A stretch of 64,000 nucleotides of DNA, from contig JAIUPA010000038.1 of NCBI GenBank assembly GCA_020161665.1, positions 62,001 through 126,000 on the forward strand. The letters are read 5' to 3'. Position numbers and translations under genes: made by a program. The notes under the pieces are model-generated. The model did no database searches, had not been told where the DNA came from, and was given only the letters and a program-made list of their open reading frames with translations. Shown here piece after piece: positions 1 through 9,586 of the stretch (positions are counted from its first letter, which is position 1; each line of letters begins with the position of its first letter). The DNA comes from Pseudomonadota bacterium (GTDB lineage: Bacteria > Pseudomonadota > Alphaproteobacteria > Rhizobiales > Rhizobiaceae).

Positions 1-390
1 CTCGCCGCGCATCACGTCAGCTGGATCGTCCTGCGAGAGGCCCGGAACGATGAACACCTCGATCAGCGGGCTCTCCACCTTGGGCTTCGTGAAGGGACCA
101 CCAACCGGCGCACAGGGCACCTTGCGGTAAGCCGCCTCGATCCAGCCTTGGCGGGCACCGGCCATGCCGCAGACGAAAACGGGCGTCACCCGCGACGGAT
201 CAAGCCAGCCGGAGATGAGAGACAGAAGCGCGCCCTCATATTGCGCGGGTTCGAGCGTGCCCATGCCGCGGTCGCTGCGCGCCTCGGCAAGCACGGCTCC
301 GCCGGCATCGAGCGCGAAGACGCGCAGGTTGCTGGTGCCCCAGTCGGCGGCAATGCGGTGTGCATGGCGTTTGGTCGTCTTCTTGGTCAT
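1..390 (-). CDS. dgoK: 2-dehydro-3-deoxygalactonokinase, N-terminal part (gene runs off the window)
   Basis: The first 130 codons of a sugar-acid kinase; the 3' part lies beyond the window edge. The N-terminus has the DgoK nucleotide-binding signature AADWGTSNLR at about residues 14-23 and a CGMAGARQGW segment further on. The family phosphorylates 2-keto-3-deoxygalactonate in the De Ley-Doudoroff galactose pathway. The ATG overlaps the stop of the upstream aldehyde dehydrogenase by four bases (ATGA), so the two are probably translationally coupled. The neighbouring dehydratase and sugar dehydrogenase fit oxidation of galactose to galactonate and its dehydration product. A 2-keto-3-deoxyphosphogalactonate aldolase would be expected next, outside the window. 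Confidence 0.88.
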   Translation of the reverse strand, partial: MTKKTTKRHAHRIAADWGTSNLRVFALDAGGAVLAEARSDRGMGTLEPAQYEGALLSLISGWLDPSRVTPVFVCGMAGARQGWIEAAYRKVPCAPVGGPFTKPKVESPLIEVFIVPGLSQDDPADVMRGE

Positions 391-1904
391 GGGCGAATAT
401 CCGCAGGCAGAATGTCATCCGGCAGGTTCTGGTAGGAGACGGGTCGCAGGAAACGGCGGATCGCCATCGTGCCGACCGATGTCGCGCCGAAATTGGTGGA
501 GGCCGGGTAAGGTCCGCCATGCACCATGGCATCGCAAACCTCGACACCCGTCGGGAAGCCATTGGCGAGAATACGGCCCGCCTTGCGCTCCAGCACCGGC
601 ATGAGCGCCTGCGCCAACGGCGCGTCGCCCTTGTCGAGCTGCAGCGTGATGGTCAACTGCCCTTCCAGCCCTCGGGCGACGGTCAGCATCTCCTCCAACC
701 CGCCGACACGCACAACGAGACCGAGCGGCCCGAAAACCTCCTGGCTCAGCGTATGGTTCGACAGGAAAGCGTCCACCGAAGCGGCAAACACATTGGGGCC
801 AGCCGTGCGGCCTTCGCTTTCCGTGGCAATGACGGTGGAAACGGCACCGCTTTGGGCAATCTTTTCCTTGCCGCGCCTATAGGCTTCGGCAATGCCATCG
901 GTCAGCATGGTCTGCGGGCCGACCTTTTCGAGCGCCGCAAACGCCGTCTCGATGAAGGCGTCCCCCGCCACACCCACCGGCAGAACGAGCATGCCGGGAT
1001 TGGTGCAGAACTGCCCAGCCCCTTGCGTCAGCGACGCGGCCCAGCCTTCCGCTATGGCTTTGCCCCGGGCGGCAAGCGCCTCGGGCAGGATGAAGACCGG
1101 GTTGATCGAGCCAAGCTCGCCAAAGAAGGGGATGGGTTCGGGACGGGCGGCGCAGAGATCAAACAGCGCGCGACCGCCAAACAGCGAGCCGGTGAAGCCG
1201 ACCGCCTTGATCAGGGGATGCTGCACCAGCGCTTCACCCACCAGCCGGTCCTGACCATGGATGAAGGAGAAGGTGCCCGGCGGCATTCCGGTGCTCTTCA
1301 CCGCCGCCAAAATGGCATCGGTGACAATTTCGCCCGTGCCCGGATGGGCCGGATGGCCCTTGACGACCACGGGGCAACCTGCCGCCAGCGCCGAGGCCGT
1401 ATCGCCGCCTGCCACCGAAAAGGCCAGCGGAAAATTCGATGCCCCGAAGACGGCGACCGGACCAATCGGGCGCTGCATCAGGCGGATTTCCGGTCGCGGC
1501 AGGGGCTTTCGCTCCGGCAGCGCCTCGTCAAAGCGGCGGTCGAGATAGTCACCCTTCAGAATATGATAGGCAAAGAGACGAAGCTGGCCGGTGGTGCGGC
1601 CCCGCTCGCCTTCCATGCGCGCGGCGGGCAGGCCGGTTTCGGCAACCGCAATTTCGGTAATGGCATCGGCGCGCGCCTCGATCTCGGCGGCAATGGCCAT
1701 CAGGAACCCGGCGCGGGTTTCGCGCGGCAGATAGCCATAGGTCCAGAAGGCATCTTCGGCAGCGCTGACCGCCTCATCCACATGCGCCTGCGTTCCCGCG
1801 TAATAGGCCTGTGGTGTGCCCGTTGCGGGCGAAGAGAGAAACGTCGCCTCACCCGCGACCCATTCACCGGCAATCAGATGCCGTCCGTGCGGTGTGAAAA
1901 CCAT
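387..1904 (-). CDS. NADP-dependent aldehyde dehydrogenase, 2,5-dioxovalerate (alpha-ketoglutarate semialdehyde) type
   Basis: A 505-residue aldehyde dehydrogenase. The catalytic cysteine sits in GQFCTNPG, the general-base glutamate in FFGELGSINP, and the cofactor-binding FGASNFPLAFS segment comes before them. These motifs and the length match the ketoglutarate-semialdehyde dehydrogenases that end oxidative pentose (arabinose-type) and glucarate/galactarate routes, giving 2-oxoglutarate. It overlaps dgoK by four bases and lies 142 bases downstream of the IlvD/Edd dehydratase on the same strand. In this context it would serve L-arabinose-type catabolism while dgoK serves galactose. The family is clear; the exact substrate is inferred from neighbours. 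Confidence 0.85.
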   Translation of the reverse strand: MVFTPHGRHLIAGEWVAGEATFLSSPATGTPQAYYAGTQAHVDEAVSAAEDAFWTYGYLPRETRAGFLMAIAAEIEARADAITEIAVAETGLPAARMEGERGRTTGQLRLFAYHILKGDYLDRRFDEALPERKPLPRPEIRLMQRPIGPVAVFGASNFPLAFSVAGGDTASALAAGCPVVVKGHPAHPGTGEIVTDAILAAVKSTGMPPGTFSFIHGQDRLVGEALVQHPLIKAVGFTGSLFGGRALFDLCAARPEPIPFFGELGSINPVFILPEALAARGKAIAEGWAASLTQGAGQFCTNPGMLVLPVGVAGDAFIETAFAALEKVGPQTMLTDGIAEAYRRGKEKIAQSGAVSTVIATESEGRTAGPNVFAASVDAFLSNHTLSQEVFGPLGLVVRVGGLEEMLTVARGLEGQLTITLQLDKGDAPLAQALMPVLERKAGRILANGFPTGVEVCDAMVHGGPYPASTNFGATSVGTMAIRRFLRPVSYQNLPDDILPADIRP

Positions 1905-1958
1905 GGTCTAGTCCTTCCTGTTCCCATTCATGCTTGTGCAGGCGGATCTGGGCATCCT

Positions 1959-1983
1959 TCCTTCTCCCCAGCGGGGAGAAGGA
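1959..1983. repeat. 11-bp perfect hairpin between dehydratase and aldehyde dehydrogenase genes
   Basis: TCCTTCTCCCC and GGGGAGAAGGA form a perfect 11-bp stem around the loop AGC. It is the only structure seen in the 142-bp gap between two same-strand catabolic genes. No T run follows on either strand, so it looks more like an intergenic repeat of the CTCCCC/GGGGAG kind common in rhizobia, or an mRNA-stabilising hairpin, than a full terminator. Confidence 0.6.
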
Positions 1984-2046
1984 CGAAAACAACGCACGCC
2001 CTTCAATCAGGCGAAAGCATTGGCCCGCACGTCGGTCATGTGTCGT

Positions 2047-3804
2047 TCAGTGGCTGTCCTTGCCAACGGCAGAGCCACGGCAACCCTTGAGGAAATCAAG
2101 GTCAGCGCCGGTATCGGCCCCTTCCACATGGTTCTGGTGCAACCATGCATAACCCGAGGTCGGCAATTCGTGGTTCGGCGTCCAGGCCGCCAGACGGTCA
2201 GCCAGTTCCTGATCGGAAATTTCGAGCGTCAGCGAACGGTTCGGCACATCGAGAGAGATGAAGTCGCCATTGCGCACCACGGCGAGCGGACCGCCGACGG
2301 CCGCTTCCGGAGCCGTGTGCAGTACCACCGTGCCATAGGCCGTGCCGGACATGCGGGCATCGGAAATGCGCACCATGTCGGTAATGCCCTTCTTCAGCAC
2401 CTTCGGGGGAAGCCCCATATTGCCGACTTCGGCCATGCCCGGATACCCCTTCGGGCCACAGTTCTTCATGACCATGATGCAGGTCTCGTCAATGTCGAGA
2501 GCGTCATCATTGATCTTGGCCTTGTAGTCGTCGATATCCTCGAAGACCACGGCCCGGCCGCGATGGACCATGAGATGCGGCGAGGCGGCGGACGGCTTCA
2601 GAACCGCGCCCTTCGGGGCGAGGTTGCCCTTGAGGACGACAATCCCACCCGAGGCGGTGAGCGCCTTGTCGGTCGGCAGGATCACGTCCTCGTTCCAGTT
2701 GACGACATCCTTGACCTCATCCCAGACCGTATCGCCGGAGACCGTCAGAGCATCCTTGTGGAGAAGACCGGCTTCGCCCAGACGCTTCAGCACCACCGGC
2801 AGGCCGCCCGCATAGAAGAACTCTTCCATGAGGTACTTGCCGGACGGCATGAGGTTGACGATGGTCGGCACATCGCGACCGCAGCGGTCCCAATCATCAA
2901 GCGTCAGGTCGATCCCGACGCGGCCCGCCATGGCCAGAAGATGCACCACCGCATTGGTGGAGCCGCCAATCGCCGCATTGGTGCGGATGGCGTTTTCAAA
3001 GGCTTCCTTCGTCATGATGTCGGACGGCTTCAGGTCGTCCTTCACCATCTGCACGATGCGGCGGCCCGTCATCTGCGCCATCACCTTGCGGCGCGAATCG
3101 ACGCCGGGAATGGCGGCATTGCCCGACAGCGCCATGCCGAGCGCTTCGGCCATCGAGGCCATGGTGGAGGCCGTGCCCATGGTGTTGCAGGTGCCCGACG
3201 AACGGCTCATCGAGGCTTCGGCCTCGAGGAACTCGGCTTGCGTCATCTCGCCCGCCTTGACCATCTCGGAGAACTTCCACAGATGCGTGCCGGAGCCGAC
3301 GCGCTCACCGCGGAAATAGCCGTTGAGCATCGGCCCGCCGGTAACAACGATCGAGGGCAGGTCAACCGAGGCGGCGGCCATCAGAAGCGACGGCGTGGTC
3401 TTGTCGCAGCCGACCAGCAGCACACAGCCATCCATCGGCTGGCCGCGAATGGCTTCCTCGACGGCGAGTGCTGCAAGGTTGCGGAACATCATGGCCGTCG
3501 GACGGAAGGTGTTTTCCGACGCCGAAAACACCGGCACTTCGACCGGGAAACCACCGGCTTCCCAGACGCCCGCCTTCACCTTTTCGGCCAGCTCACGCAG
3601 GTGGCCGTTGCAGGGGGTGAGATCCGACCAGGTGTTCAAAATGCCGATGACCGGGCGGCCATCAAACAGATCATGCGGATGCCCCTGATTTTTCAGCCAG
3701 CCGCGATGATAGATCACGTCGCGGCTCGTGCCACCGTACCAATGCTGCGAGCGCAATTGGCGCGGCCAGGGCGCCGGGGTGAATTTCTTGTTCGTGCCGG
3801 TCAT
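2047..3804 (-). CDS. IlvD/Edd-family sugar-acid dehydratase (L-arabinonate/galactonate dehydratase type)
   Basis: A 585-residue iron-sulfur dehydratase of the IlvD/Edd superfamily. Three cluster-ligand cysteine contexts are visible: SDLTPCNGHL, LLVGCDKTTPS and RSSGTCNTMGTAS. The length (about 580) and the sugar catabolic setting fit the L-arabinonate/D-galactonate/D-fuconate dehydratases rather than dihydroxyacid dehydratase of valine synthesis. It would convert an aldonate to the 2-keto-3-deoxy sugar acid. Its start overlaps the SDR stop by four bases (ATGA), placing it in the chvE-gguABC transcription unit. The substrate cannot be fixed from sequence alone. Confidence 0.88.
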   Translation of the reverse strand: MTGTNKKFTPAPWPRQLRSQHWYGGTSRDVIYHRGWLKNQGHPHDLFDGRPVIGILNTWSDLTPCNGHLRELAEKVKAGVWEAGGFPVEVPVFSASENTFRPTAMMFRNLAALAVEEAIRGQPMDGCVLLVGCDKTTPSLLMAAASVDLPSIVVTGGPMLNGYFRGERVGSGTHLWKFSEMVKAGEMTQAEFLEAEASMSRSSGTCNTMGTASTMASMAEALGMALSGNAAIPGVDSRRKVMAQMTGRRIVQMVKDDLKPSDIMTKEAFENAIRTNAAIGGSTNAVVHLLAMAGRVGIDLTLDDWDRCGRDVPTIVNLMPSGKYLMEEFFYAGGLPVVLKRLGEAGLLHKDALTVSGDTVWDEVKDVVNWNEDVILPTDKALTASGGIVVLKGNLAPKGAVLKPSAASPHLMVHRGRAVVFEDIDDYKAKINDDALDIDETCIMVMKNCGPKGYPGMAEVGNMGLPPKVLKKGITDMVRISDARMSGTAYGTVVLHTAPEAAVGGPLAVVRNGDFISLDVPNRSLTLEISDQELADRLAAWTPNHELPTSGYAWLHQNHVEGADTGADLDFLKGCRGSAVGKDSH

Positions 3805-4577
3805 GTCCAGCCTCCATCAACGATAAAATTCTGCGCGGTGCACATGGCGGACGCCTCGGATGCGAGGAAAAGCGCCATCTGCGCGATATGGCGGGGCAGA
3901 AGCGGCCCCGGAAGGCACTGGCTCTTGGCAATCGTTTCGCGCGCGGCGTCATCGACCCAGAGCTTCAATTGCTTGTCGGTCATCACCCAGCCGGGGACGA
4001 GCGTATTGACGCGGATGCCATCGGCCCCGTGATCATGGGCCAGACACCGCGTCATGCCGTGCACGGCGGCCTTGCAGGCCGCGTAGGCGGCGAGGTTGGT
4101 GCTCTTGATCATCCACGAGACCGAGCCGAAATTGACGATGGAGCCACCACCTGCCGCCTTCATCATGGGAATGACGGCCTGCGCGGCAAACATCTGGTGG
4201 CGCAGGTTGACGGCGACCGTCTGGTCGAAGAACTCTTCGCTCAAACCTTCCAGATCATGACGCTTGTCATTGGCGGCATTGTTGAGAAGAACGCGGATCG
4301 GCCCTTCCTCAGCGGCGAACTGGCGAATGGTCGCCTGATAGTCCGCCGTCTTCGTGATGTCGCAAGGGGCAAAGCGCGCCTTCAAGCCTTGCGCATTCAG
4401 ACGTTCCTCCAATGCCTCGCCCTCCGGCACGGCAATGTCGACGAAACAGGTGACGGCCCCTTGACGGGCAAAGGCTTCCGTCAGTTCCGCACCAATCCCC
4501 GTCGCGCCCCCGGAGATGAAAACCACCTTTCCGGAGAGATCGGGGTAAATCGCAAGGGGGCGAGCCGGATCACTCAT
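3801..4577 (-). CDS. SDR-family sugar 1-dehydrogenase (galactose/arabinose/fucose type)
   Basis: A 258-residue short-chain dehydrogenase. The NAD(P)-binding SGGATGIGAELTEAF is near residue 18, NNAAND marks the central strand, and the catalytic YAACK follows a serine about 13 residues upstream. It probably oxidises aldoses taken up through ChvE-GguAB to aldonolactones, the first step before the downstream dehydratase. Four-base overlaps on both sides (with gguC and the dehydratase) show tight operon coupling. Agrobacterium has a comparable galactose dehydrogenase; the precise aldose is inferred. Confidence 0.85.
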   Translation of the reverse strand: MSDPARPLAIYPDLSGKVVFISGGATGIGAELTEAFARQGAVTCFVDIAVPEGEALEERLNAQGLKARFAPCDITKTADYQATIRQFAAEEGPIRVLLNNAANDKRHDLEGLSEEFFDQTVAVNLRHQMFAAQAVIPMMKAAGGGSIVNFGSVSWMIKSTNLAAYAACKAAVHGMTRCLAHDHGADGIRVNTLVPGWVMTDKQLKLWVDDAARETIAKSQCLPGPLLPRHIAQMALFLASEASAMCTAQNFIVDGGWT

Positions 4578-5542
4578 AGCGAACGGACCTTGACGGCACC
4601 GCTGGCAGGCTTTTCAACCACCAGCGGATTGGACAGCGCCAAGCCGAAATCCGGGGCCGAAATCTCGAACACATCGCCCGCTTCCGGCTTGATCTTGTCG
4701 GCAAAGGACAGCGTTGCCGTGCCGAACATGTGGATGTGCACATCGCCCGGCTGGCAGAACAGGCCGTATTTGAAGTGGTGATGCTCCAGATTGGCGAAGG
4801 TGTGGGACATGTTGGCCTCACCCGACAGGAACGGCTTTTCCCACAGCACCTTGCCATCGCGCAAGATGCGCGACGTGCCACGAATATCCGCCGGCAGGTC
4901 GCCGATCAGGAGTTCCGGACCAAAGGCGGCCGGACGCAGCTTGGAGTGCGCGAGGAACAGGTAGTTGATGCGCTCCGTCACATGGTCGGAGAACTCGTTG
5001 GCCAGCGAAAAGCCGACGCGGTAGGGCGTGCCATCCGGGCCAATCAGGTAAAAACCGGCGATTTCCGGCTCTTCGCCGCCATCGAGCGCAAAGCCCGGAG
5101 AGACGAGCGGCTCACCATAGGCCACCGCATTGACGCCGGTGCCCTTGTAGAACCATTCCGGCTGCACACCGACTTCACCGGCGGCGGGCTTGCCGCCTTC
5201 CAGACCCATGCGGAACATCTTCATGGAGTCCGACAGGCCTTCGGCGGGAGCATGCATCGCATCACGCGTCGAGGCCGAGCCGGTATGCGTCAGCCCCGTT
5301 CCGGTGAGGAAGGTGCGGGCCGCTTCCGGGTGGCGCAGCGGAATGTCGAGCGCGCCCTTGGCGGCGAGTTCGGCAACGTCCGCCGCCTCACCGCCCGCCG
5401 GGATGACAGCGGCGAGCGGCTTACCGGAGGCAATGGCTTCCTGGGCGAGGCCCAGAATGGTTGCCCCCGGAATGAGGCGTGCGGAGGCCGTTGCGTGGTC
5501 GCGTACCGCGACCCCGCCGGTTTTAATCTGACTGATGAGCAT
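4574..5542 (-). CDS. gguC: GguC/AraD1-like fumarylacetoacetate-hydrolase-family protein
   Basis: A 322-residue protein of the FAH family positioned exactly like gguC of Agrobacterium, directly after the gguAB transporter genes. The family contains 2-keto-3-deoxy-acid dehydratases and hydrolases, and AraD1-type members belong to non-phosphorylative arabinose catabolism. A metal-dependent role on a 2-keto-3-deoxy sugar acid is therefore the best inference. It starts three bases after the gguB stop and overlaps the SDR start by four bases. The reaction of GguC itself is less firmly known than the transport role of its neighbours. Confidence 0.85.
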   Translation of the reverse strand: MLISQIKTGGVAVRDHATASARLIPGATILGLAQEAIASGKPLAAVIPAGGEAADVAELAAKGALDIPLRHPEAARTFLTGTGLTHTGSASTRDAMHAPAEGLSDSMKMFRMGLEGGKPAAGEVGVQPEWFYKGTGVNAVAYGEPLVSPGFALDGGEEPEIAGFYLIGPDGTPYRVGFSLANEFSDHVTERINYLFLAHSKLRPAAFGPELLIGDLPADIRGTSRILRDGKVLWEKPFLSGEANMSHTFANLEHHHFKYGLFCQPGDVHIHMFGTATLSFADKIKPEAGDVFEISAPDFGLALSNPLVVEKPASGAVKVRSL

Positions 5543-5545
5543 GGC

Positions 5546-6733
5546 TTATCCCTGCTTGTTCTTGTTGTAGACGTCGAAGATCACGGCAGCGAGCAACACC
5601 AGGCCCTTGATGACCTGCTGGTAATCAATGCCGATCCCCATGATCGACATGCCGTTGTTCATGACGCCCATGATGAGTGCGCCGACGACGACGCCAACCA
5701 CCTTGCCCGAACCGCCGGACATGGAGGCGCCGCCAATGAAGACCGCCGCAATCACGTCCAGCTCGAAGCCGACACCGGCTTTCGGCGTGGCGGAGTTGAG
5801 GCGTGCCGTCACGATCATGCCCGCAAGGGCGGCAAGCACGCCCATGTTGACGAAGGTGAGGAAGACGAGACGGTCGGTCTTGATGCCGGAAAGCTTGGCG
5901 GCCTTCTCGTTACCGCCCACCGCGTAAATGCGCCGGCCCGTGGTCGTCTGGTTGGTGAAGAAGGCATAGGCGACGATCAGCACCGACATGACGATCAGCA
6001 CGTTCGGCAGGCCGCGGAAGGAAGCGAGCTTCCAGCCGATGAACAGAAGCGCCACGGCGACCAGTGCATGCTTGACCCAGAACACGGCCGACGAGCCGGT
6101 ATCCATGCCGAAGGCGGCATCCTGATTGCGGGCCTTGAGGTTCTGCCAGATGATGATGAGGATCGCCACGGCGACAACCGCCACCGCCGTCATGTTCGGG
6201 CGGTCCATGCCAAAAATATCCGGAATGAAGCCGGTCGACAGAGCCTGGAACTCGCGCGGGAACGGACCGATGTTCTGGCCCGCCAGAAGCCACAGCGTCA
6301 GGCCACGGAAGACCAGCATGCCTGCCAGCGTCACGATGAAGGACGGGATGCGCCAGAAGGCGATCCAGTAGCCCTGCGCCGCGCCAATCAGTCCCCCGGC
6401 CACCAGAACGGTCGGGACGACCGCCCAGAAGGGCCAGTGTTGGTTGACCATAAGCGTGGCGGCAATGGCGCCGGTAAAGGCCGCAACCGAGCCGACCGAC
6501 AGGTCGATATGGCCGGACACGATGACCAGCAGCATGCCGAGCGCCATGATGATGACGTAGGAGTTCTGCAGGAACAGGTTGGTGATGTTCTGGGCGGACA
6601 GGAAGTCGACGCCCTGTACGGCGCGCACCACAACGAAGAAGAAGAAGACGATGGCGAGAAGCGCCAGCATCATGCCGTTGTCACGGATATTACCACCCAG
6701 CTGGGTGCGAAGGGTTTCCTTGGCGCCTGTCAC
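5546..6733 (-). CDS. gguB: Multiple sugar ABC transporter permease GguB
   Basis: A 395-residue, very hydrophobic inner-membrane permease of the xylose/ribose class (XylH/RbsC fold). The glycine-rich segment [17 protein letters not shown] near the C-terminal third is typical of this permease family. It would form the channel for aldoses delivered by ChvE and powered by GguA. Its start overlaps the gguA stop by four bases (ATGA). Gene order chvE-gguA-gguB-gguC is the known Agrobacterium arrangement. Confidence 0.93.
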   Translation of the reverse strand: MTGAKETLRTQLGGNIRDNGMMLALLAIVFFFFVVVRAVQGVDFLSAQNITNLFLQNSYVIIMALGMLLVIVSGHIDLSVGSVAAFTGAIAATLMVNQHWPFWAVVPTVLVAGGLIGAAQGYWIAFWRIPSFIVTLAGMLVFRGLTLWLLAGQNIGPFPREFQALSTGFIPDIFGMDRPNMTAVAVVAVAILIIIWQNLKARNQDAAFGMDTGSSAVFWVKHALVAVALLFIGWKLASFRGLPNVLIVMSVLIVAYAFFTNQTTTGRRIYAVGGNEKAAKLSGIKTDRLVFLTFVNMGVLAALAGMIVTARLNSATPKAGVGFELDVIAAVFIGGASMSGGSGKVVGVVVGALIMGVMNNGMSIMGIGIDYQQVIKGLVLLAAVIFDVYNKNKQG

Positions 6734-8277
6734 GCTGCTTTCTCCCCATTGTCTTGTTGCTGGCCATTGTCGCGGATGATGAGGCCCATGATGCGTTCCT
6801 GGCTCGCCTCCTCGCGAGACAGTTCGCCGACGATCCGCCCTTCGTTCATGACGAAGATGCGGTCACACATGCCGAGAAGTTCCGGCATTTCCGACGAGAT
6901 CATCACAATGCCCCGGCCCTGCGCGGCCAGTTCGTTCATGATGGCGTAGATTTCGAATTTTGCGCCCACATCAATGCCGCGCGTTGGTTCATCAAGGATG
7001 AGAACCTGCGGATTGGTGAAGAGCCACTTGGAAAGCACCACCTTCTGCTGGTTGCCGCCCGAAAGATTGACGACCCGCTGGTGGACGCCCGGCGTGCGGA
7101 TGCGCAAGGCCTTGCGGTAATCCTCGGCCACCGCATGTTCCTTGCCCTTGCCGAGAACCCAGCCCGAAGCCACACCGGCGAGGTTTGCCAGCGTCACGTT
7201 GCGGGTGATCGGTTCATCGAGAATGAGGCCCAGAACCTTGCGGTCCTCGGTGACATAGGCAAGACCCGCATCGATGGCGCGGGTGACGGAGGAAAGATCG
7301 GCGACCTTGCCGTCAATGGTTGCCTCGCCCGACATGAAGCGGCCATAGGAGCGCCCGAACAGGCTCATGGCGAGTTCCGTACGGCCCGAGCCCATGAGGC
7401 CCGCAATGCCGACGATTTCGCCCCGGCGCACGTTGAAGGCGGCGTCCTTGATCATCTGGCGCGGCTGGTCGGCATGGCCGACATTCCAGCCCTTCACCTC
7501 CATCAGCATTTCGCCGATCTGCGGTTCGCGAGCCGGATAGCGGTTGTGCATGTCACGGCCCACCATATCGCGGATGATGCGCTCTTCCGTCACTTCTTCC
7601 TTGGTGAGCGTCGAGACGGTGGAGCCGTCGCGAATGACCGTCACGCGGTCGGCGACGCGGCGGATTTCGTTGAGCTTGTGGGAAATGATGATCGAGGTCA
7701 CGCCCTCGGCCTTCAGTTCCAGCATGAGATCGAGCAGCTTCTGGCTGTCGTTTTCCTGAAGCGCCGCCGTCGGCTCGTCGAGGATCAGAAGCTTGACGTG
7801 CTTGGCCAGCGCCTTGGCAATTTCGACAAGCTGCTGCTTGCCGACGCCGAGCTTTTCAACCGGCGTGCCCGGCGCTTCATTGAGGCCAACCTTGGCCAGA
7901 AGCTCTTCGGTGCGGCGGAAAGCCAGCGGCCAGTTGATGACGCCATTCTTCGCCACTTCGTTGCCCAGGAAAAGATTCTCGGCAATCGACAGAAGCGGCA
8001 CGAGCGCCAGTTCCTGGTGAATGATGATGATGCCTTCGGCTTCGCTGTCGCGGATCGAACGGAACGCCATGGGGCGTCCTTCGTAAACGATCTCGCCTTC
8101 ATAGGTGCCGTGGGGATAAACGCCGGAAAGAACCTTCATCAGCGTTGATTTACCGGCGCCGTTTTCGCCGCAGATGGCGTGAATTTCGCCCTTTTCGATC
8201 GTCAGATCGACGCGGTCCAGTGCGCGCACGCCCGGGAAGGACTTGCCGATTTCCCGCATTTCAAGAATAGCCGTCAT
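6730..8277 (-). CDS. gguA: Multiple sugar ABC transporter ATP-binding protein GguA
   Basis: A 515-residue duplicated ATPase of the MglA/XylG/GguA class. The N-terminal half has Walker [10 protein letters not shown] and Walker [12 protein letters not shown]. The C-terminal half has a degenerate P-loop (GLMGSGRTE), the signature LSGGNQQK and Walker [13 protein letters not shown]. It energises uptake of galactose, arabinose, xylose and related aldoses. It is separated from chvE by about 100 bases holding two hairpins and overlaps gguB by four bases. Confidence 0.95.
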   Translation of the reverse strand: MTAILEMREIGKSFPGVRALDRVDLTIEKGEIHAICGENGAGKSTLMKVLSGVYPHGTYEGEIVYEGRPMAFRSIRDSEAEGIIIIHQELALVPLLSIAENLFLGNEVAKNGVINWPLAFRRTEELLAKVGLNEAPGTPVEKLGVGKQQLVEIAKALAKHVKLLILDEPTAALQENDSQKLLDLMLELKAEGVTSIIISHKLNEIRRVADRVTVIRDGSTVSTLTKEEVTEERIIRDMVGRDMHNRYPAREPQIGEMLMEVKGWNVGHADQPRQMIKDAAFNVRRGEIVGIAGLMGSGRTELAMSLFGRSYGRFMSGEATIDGKVADLSSVTRAIDAGLAYVTEDRKVLGLILDEPITRNVTLANLAGVASGWVLGKGKEHAVAEDYRKALRIRTPGVHQRVVNLSGGNQQKVVLSKWLFTNPQVLILDEPTRGIDVGAKFEIYAIMNELAAQGRGIVMISSEMPELLGMCDRIFVMNEGRIVGELSREEASQERIMGLIIRDNGQQQDNGEKAA

Positions 8278-8298
8278 GGATTCCCTCCGGAAGCGGGA

Positions 8299-8372
8299 GG
8301 GCGCGGACGATACCGCGCCCTTGGCTTGATAGCGGAGCGGTGGCCCGGCCTTGCCTGTTGAGGCAAGACCGG
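8299..8372 (-). other. Two hairpins between chvE and gguA
   Basis: On the transcribed strand, a 12-bp stem with one G-U pair (8345-8372, loop CAAC) directly follows chvE. An 8-bp perfect stem GGGCGCGG/CCGCGCCC (8299-8320) follows it. Neither has a T run. Hairpins at this position commonly protect the 3' end of a binding-protein message, allowing far more ChvE than GguAB from one operon; that role is inferred. Confidence 0.6.
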
Positions 8373-8379
8373 ATCAACC

Positions 8380-9447
8380 TCACTTGAGCTGTTCGGCCTT
8401 GTAATAGCCGGAGCCGACGAGAACCTTCTCGTAGTTCGTCTTGTCGACCGGAACCGGCTCGAGCAGGTAGGACGGAACCACCTTCTTGCCGTTGTCGTAG
8501 GTCTTCGTGTCGTTGATTTCCGGCTCGCTGCCCTGCAGAACGGCATCCACCATCTTCACGGTGACGCCAGCCAGTGCGCGGGTGTCCTTGAAGATCGTCG
8601 AATACTGTTCACCGGCGACGATGGACTTGACGGACGGAATTTCCGCGTCCTGACCCGTCACGATCGGCATCTTGAGGTCGCCGGAGCCATAGCCGACGCC
8701 CTTCAGCGACGACAGGATACCGATGGACAGGCCGTCATAGGGCGACAGAACGCCGTTGACGTGCTTGGCGCCGGTATAGTTGGCCGACAGGATGTTATCC
8801 ATGCGCGACTGGGCGGTGGCCGGGTCCCAACGCAGGGTGCCGACCTTGTCCATGCCCGTCTGGCCGGAAACAACGACGATCTCGCCCTTGTCGATCATCG
8901 GCTGAAGCACCGACATCGCACCATTGTAGAAGAAGAAGGCGTTGTTATCGTCCGGCGAGCCGCCGAAGAGTTCAACGTTCCACGGCTTGGCATCCGGGAA
9001 GCGTTCCTTCAGGCCGTTGACCAGCGAGGTTGCCTGCTGCACGCCAACCTTGAAGTTGTCGAAGGTGGCGTAGTAGCTCACGGCCTTGCTTTCGCGGATC
9101 AGGCGGTCATAGGCGATCACCTTGATGCCGGCGGCATCGGCGTTTTCAAGCGCGTTGGTCAGCGTCGTGCCGTCGATGGAGGCAATGACGAGAACCTTCA
9201 CGCCCTTGGTGATCATGTTTTCGATCTGGGCAAGCTGGTTCGGAATGTCGTCTTCGGCATACTGAAGGTCGGTGTCATAACCGGCAGCCTTCAGCTGCTT
9301 GACCATGTTGTTGCCGTCATCGATCCAGCGGGCCGAGGACTTGGTGGGCATGGCGATGCCAACGAGGCCTTTGCCTTCAGCCCAAGCCTGGGCAGCAAAA
9401 AGGCAGGCGCTCAGCGCGGCAGTGGCCGCAAGAAACTTCAATTTCAT
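8380..9447 (-). CDS. chvE: Periplasmic multiple sugar-binding protein ChvE
   Basis: About 355 residues with a Sec signal peptide ([12 protein letters not shown]... ending AWA) followed by a type I periplasmic binding fold of the xylose/galactose-binding kind. I chose the second of two adjacent ATGs (9447) because the GGAGG is five bases upstream of it. ChvE binds aldoses for GguAB. In Agrobacterium it also interacts with the VirA sensor to boost vir induction and serves chemotaxis. No vir genes are in this window, so here uptake is the supported role. It is transcribed divergently from gbpR. Confidence 0.95.
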   Translation of the reverse strand: MKLKFLAATAALSACLFAAQAWAEGKGLVGIAMPTKSSARWIDDGNNMVKQLKAAGYDTDLQYAEDDIPNQLAQIENMITKGVKVLVIASIDGTTLTNALENADAAGIKVIAYDRLIRESKAVSYYATFDNFKVGVQQATSLVNGLKERFPDAKPWNVELFGGSPDDNNAFFFYNGAMSVLQPMIDKGEIVVVSGQTGMDKVGTLRWDPATAQSRMDNILSANYTGAKHVNGVLSPYDGLSIGILSSLKGVGYGSGDLKMPIVTGQDAEIPSVKSIVAGEQYSTIFKDTRALAGVTVKMVDAVLQGSEPEINDTKTYDNGKKVVPSYLLEPVPVDKTNYEKVLVGSGYYKAEQLK

Positions 9448-9586
9448 CATTTCCTCCCTGGGTGGTCGGGACCATCCTCCGATCCCGAAACCTCTCCGCG
9501 TTGCGGATGGCGAAACAGATAGGGCCTCTCGACATGTCAATCAAATCGAATTATTTGCTATCTTCATATCGAAACTGGTATGCAAA
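9448..9586. promoter_or_regulatory. chvE-gbpR divergent control region with a candidate GbpR site
   Basis: This 139-bp region separates two divergent starts. At 9542-9557 CAAAT and ATTTG form an inverted repeat around CGAATT, next to an AT-rich stretch. LysR regulators usually bind partially palindromic sites at such places, so this is the likely GbpR operator. It is inferred from position and symmetry only; no -35/-10 pair is claimed. Confidence 0.45.

Noticed and set aside
1930..4032. A 700-codon open frame on the plus strand over the dehydratase and SDR genes
   Set aside because: It lies antisense to genes with intact catalytic motifs; its sequence is Arg/His-rich shadow coding.
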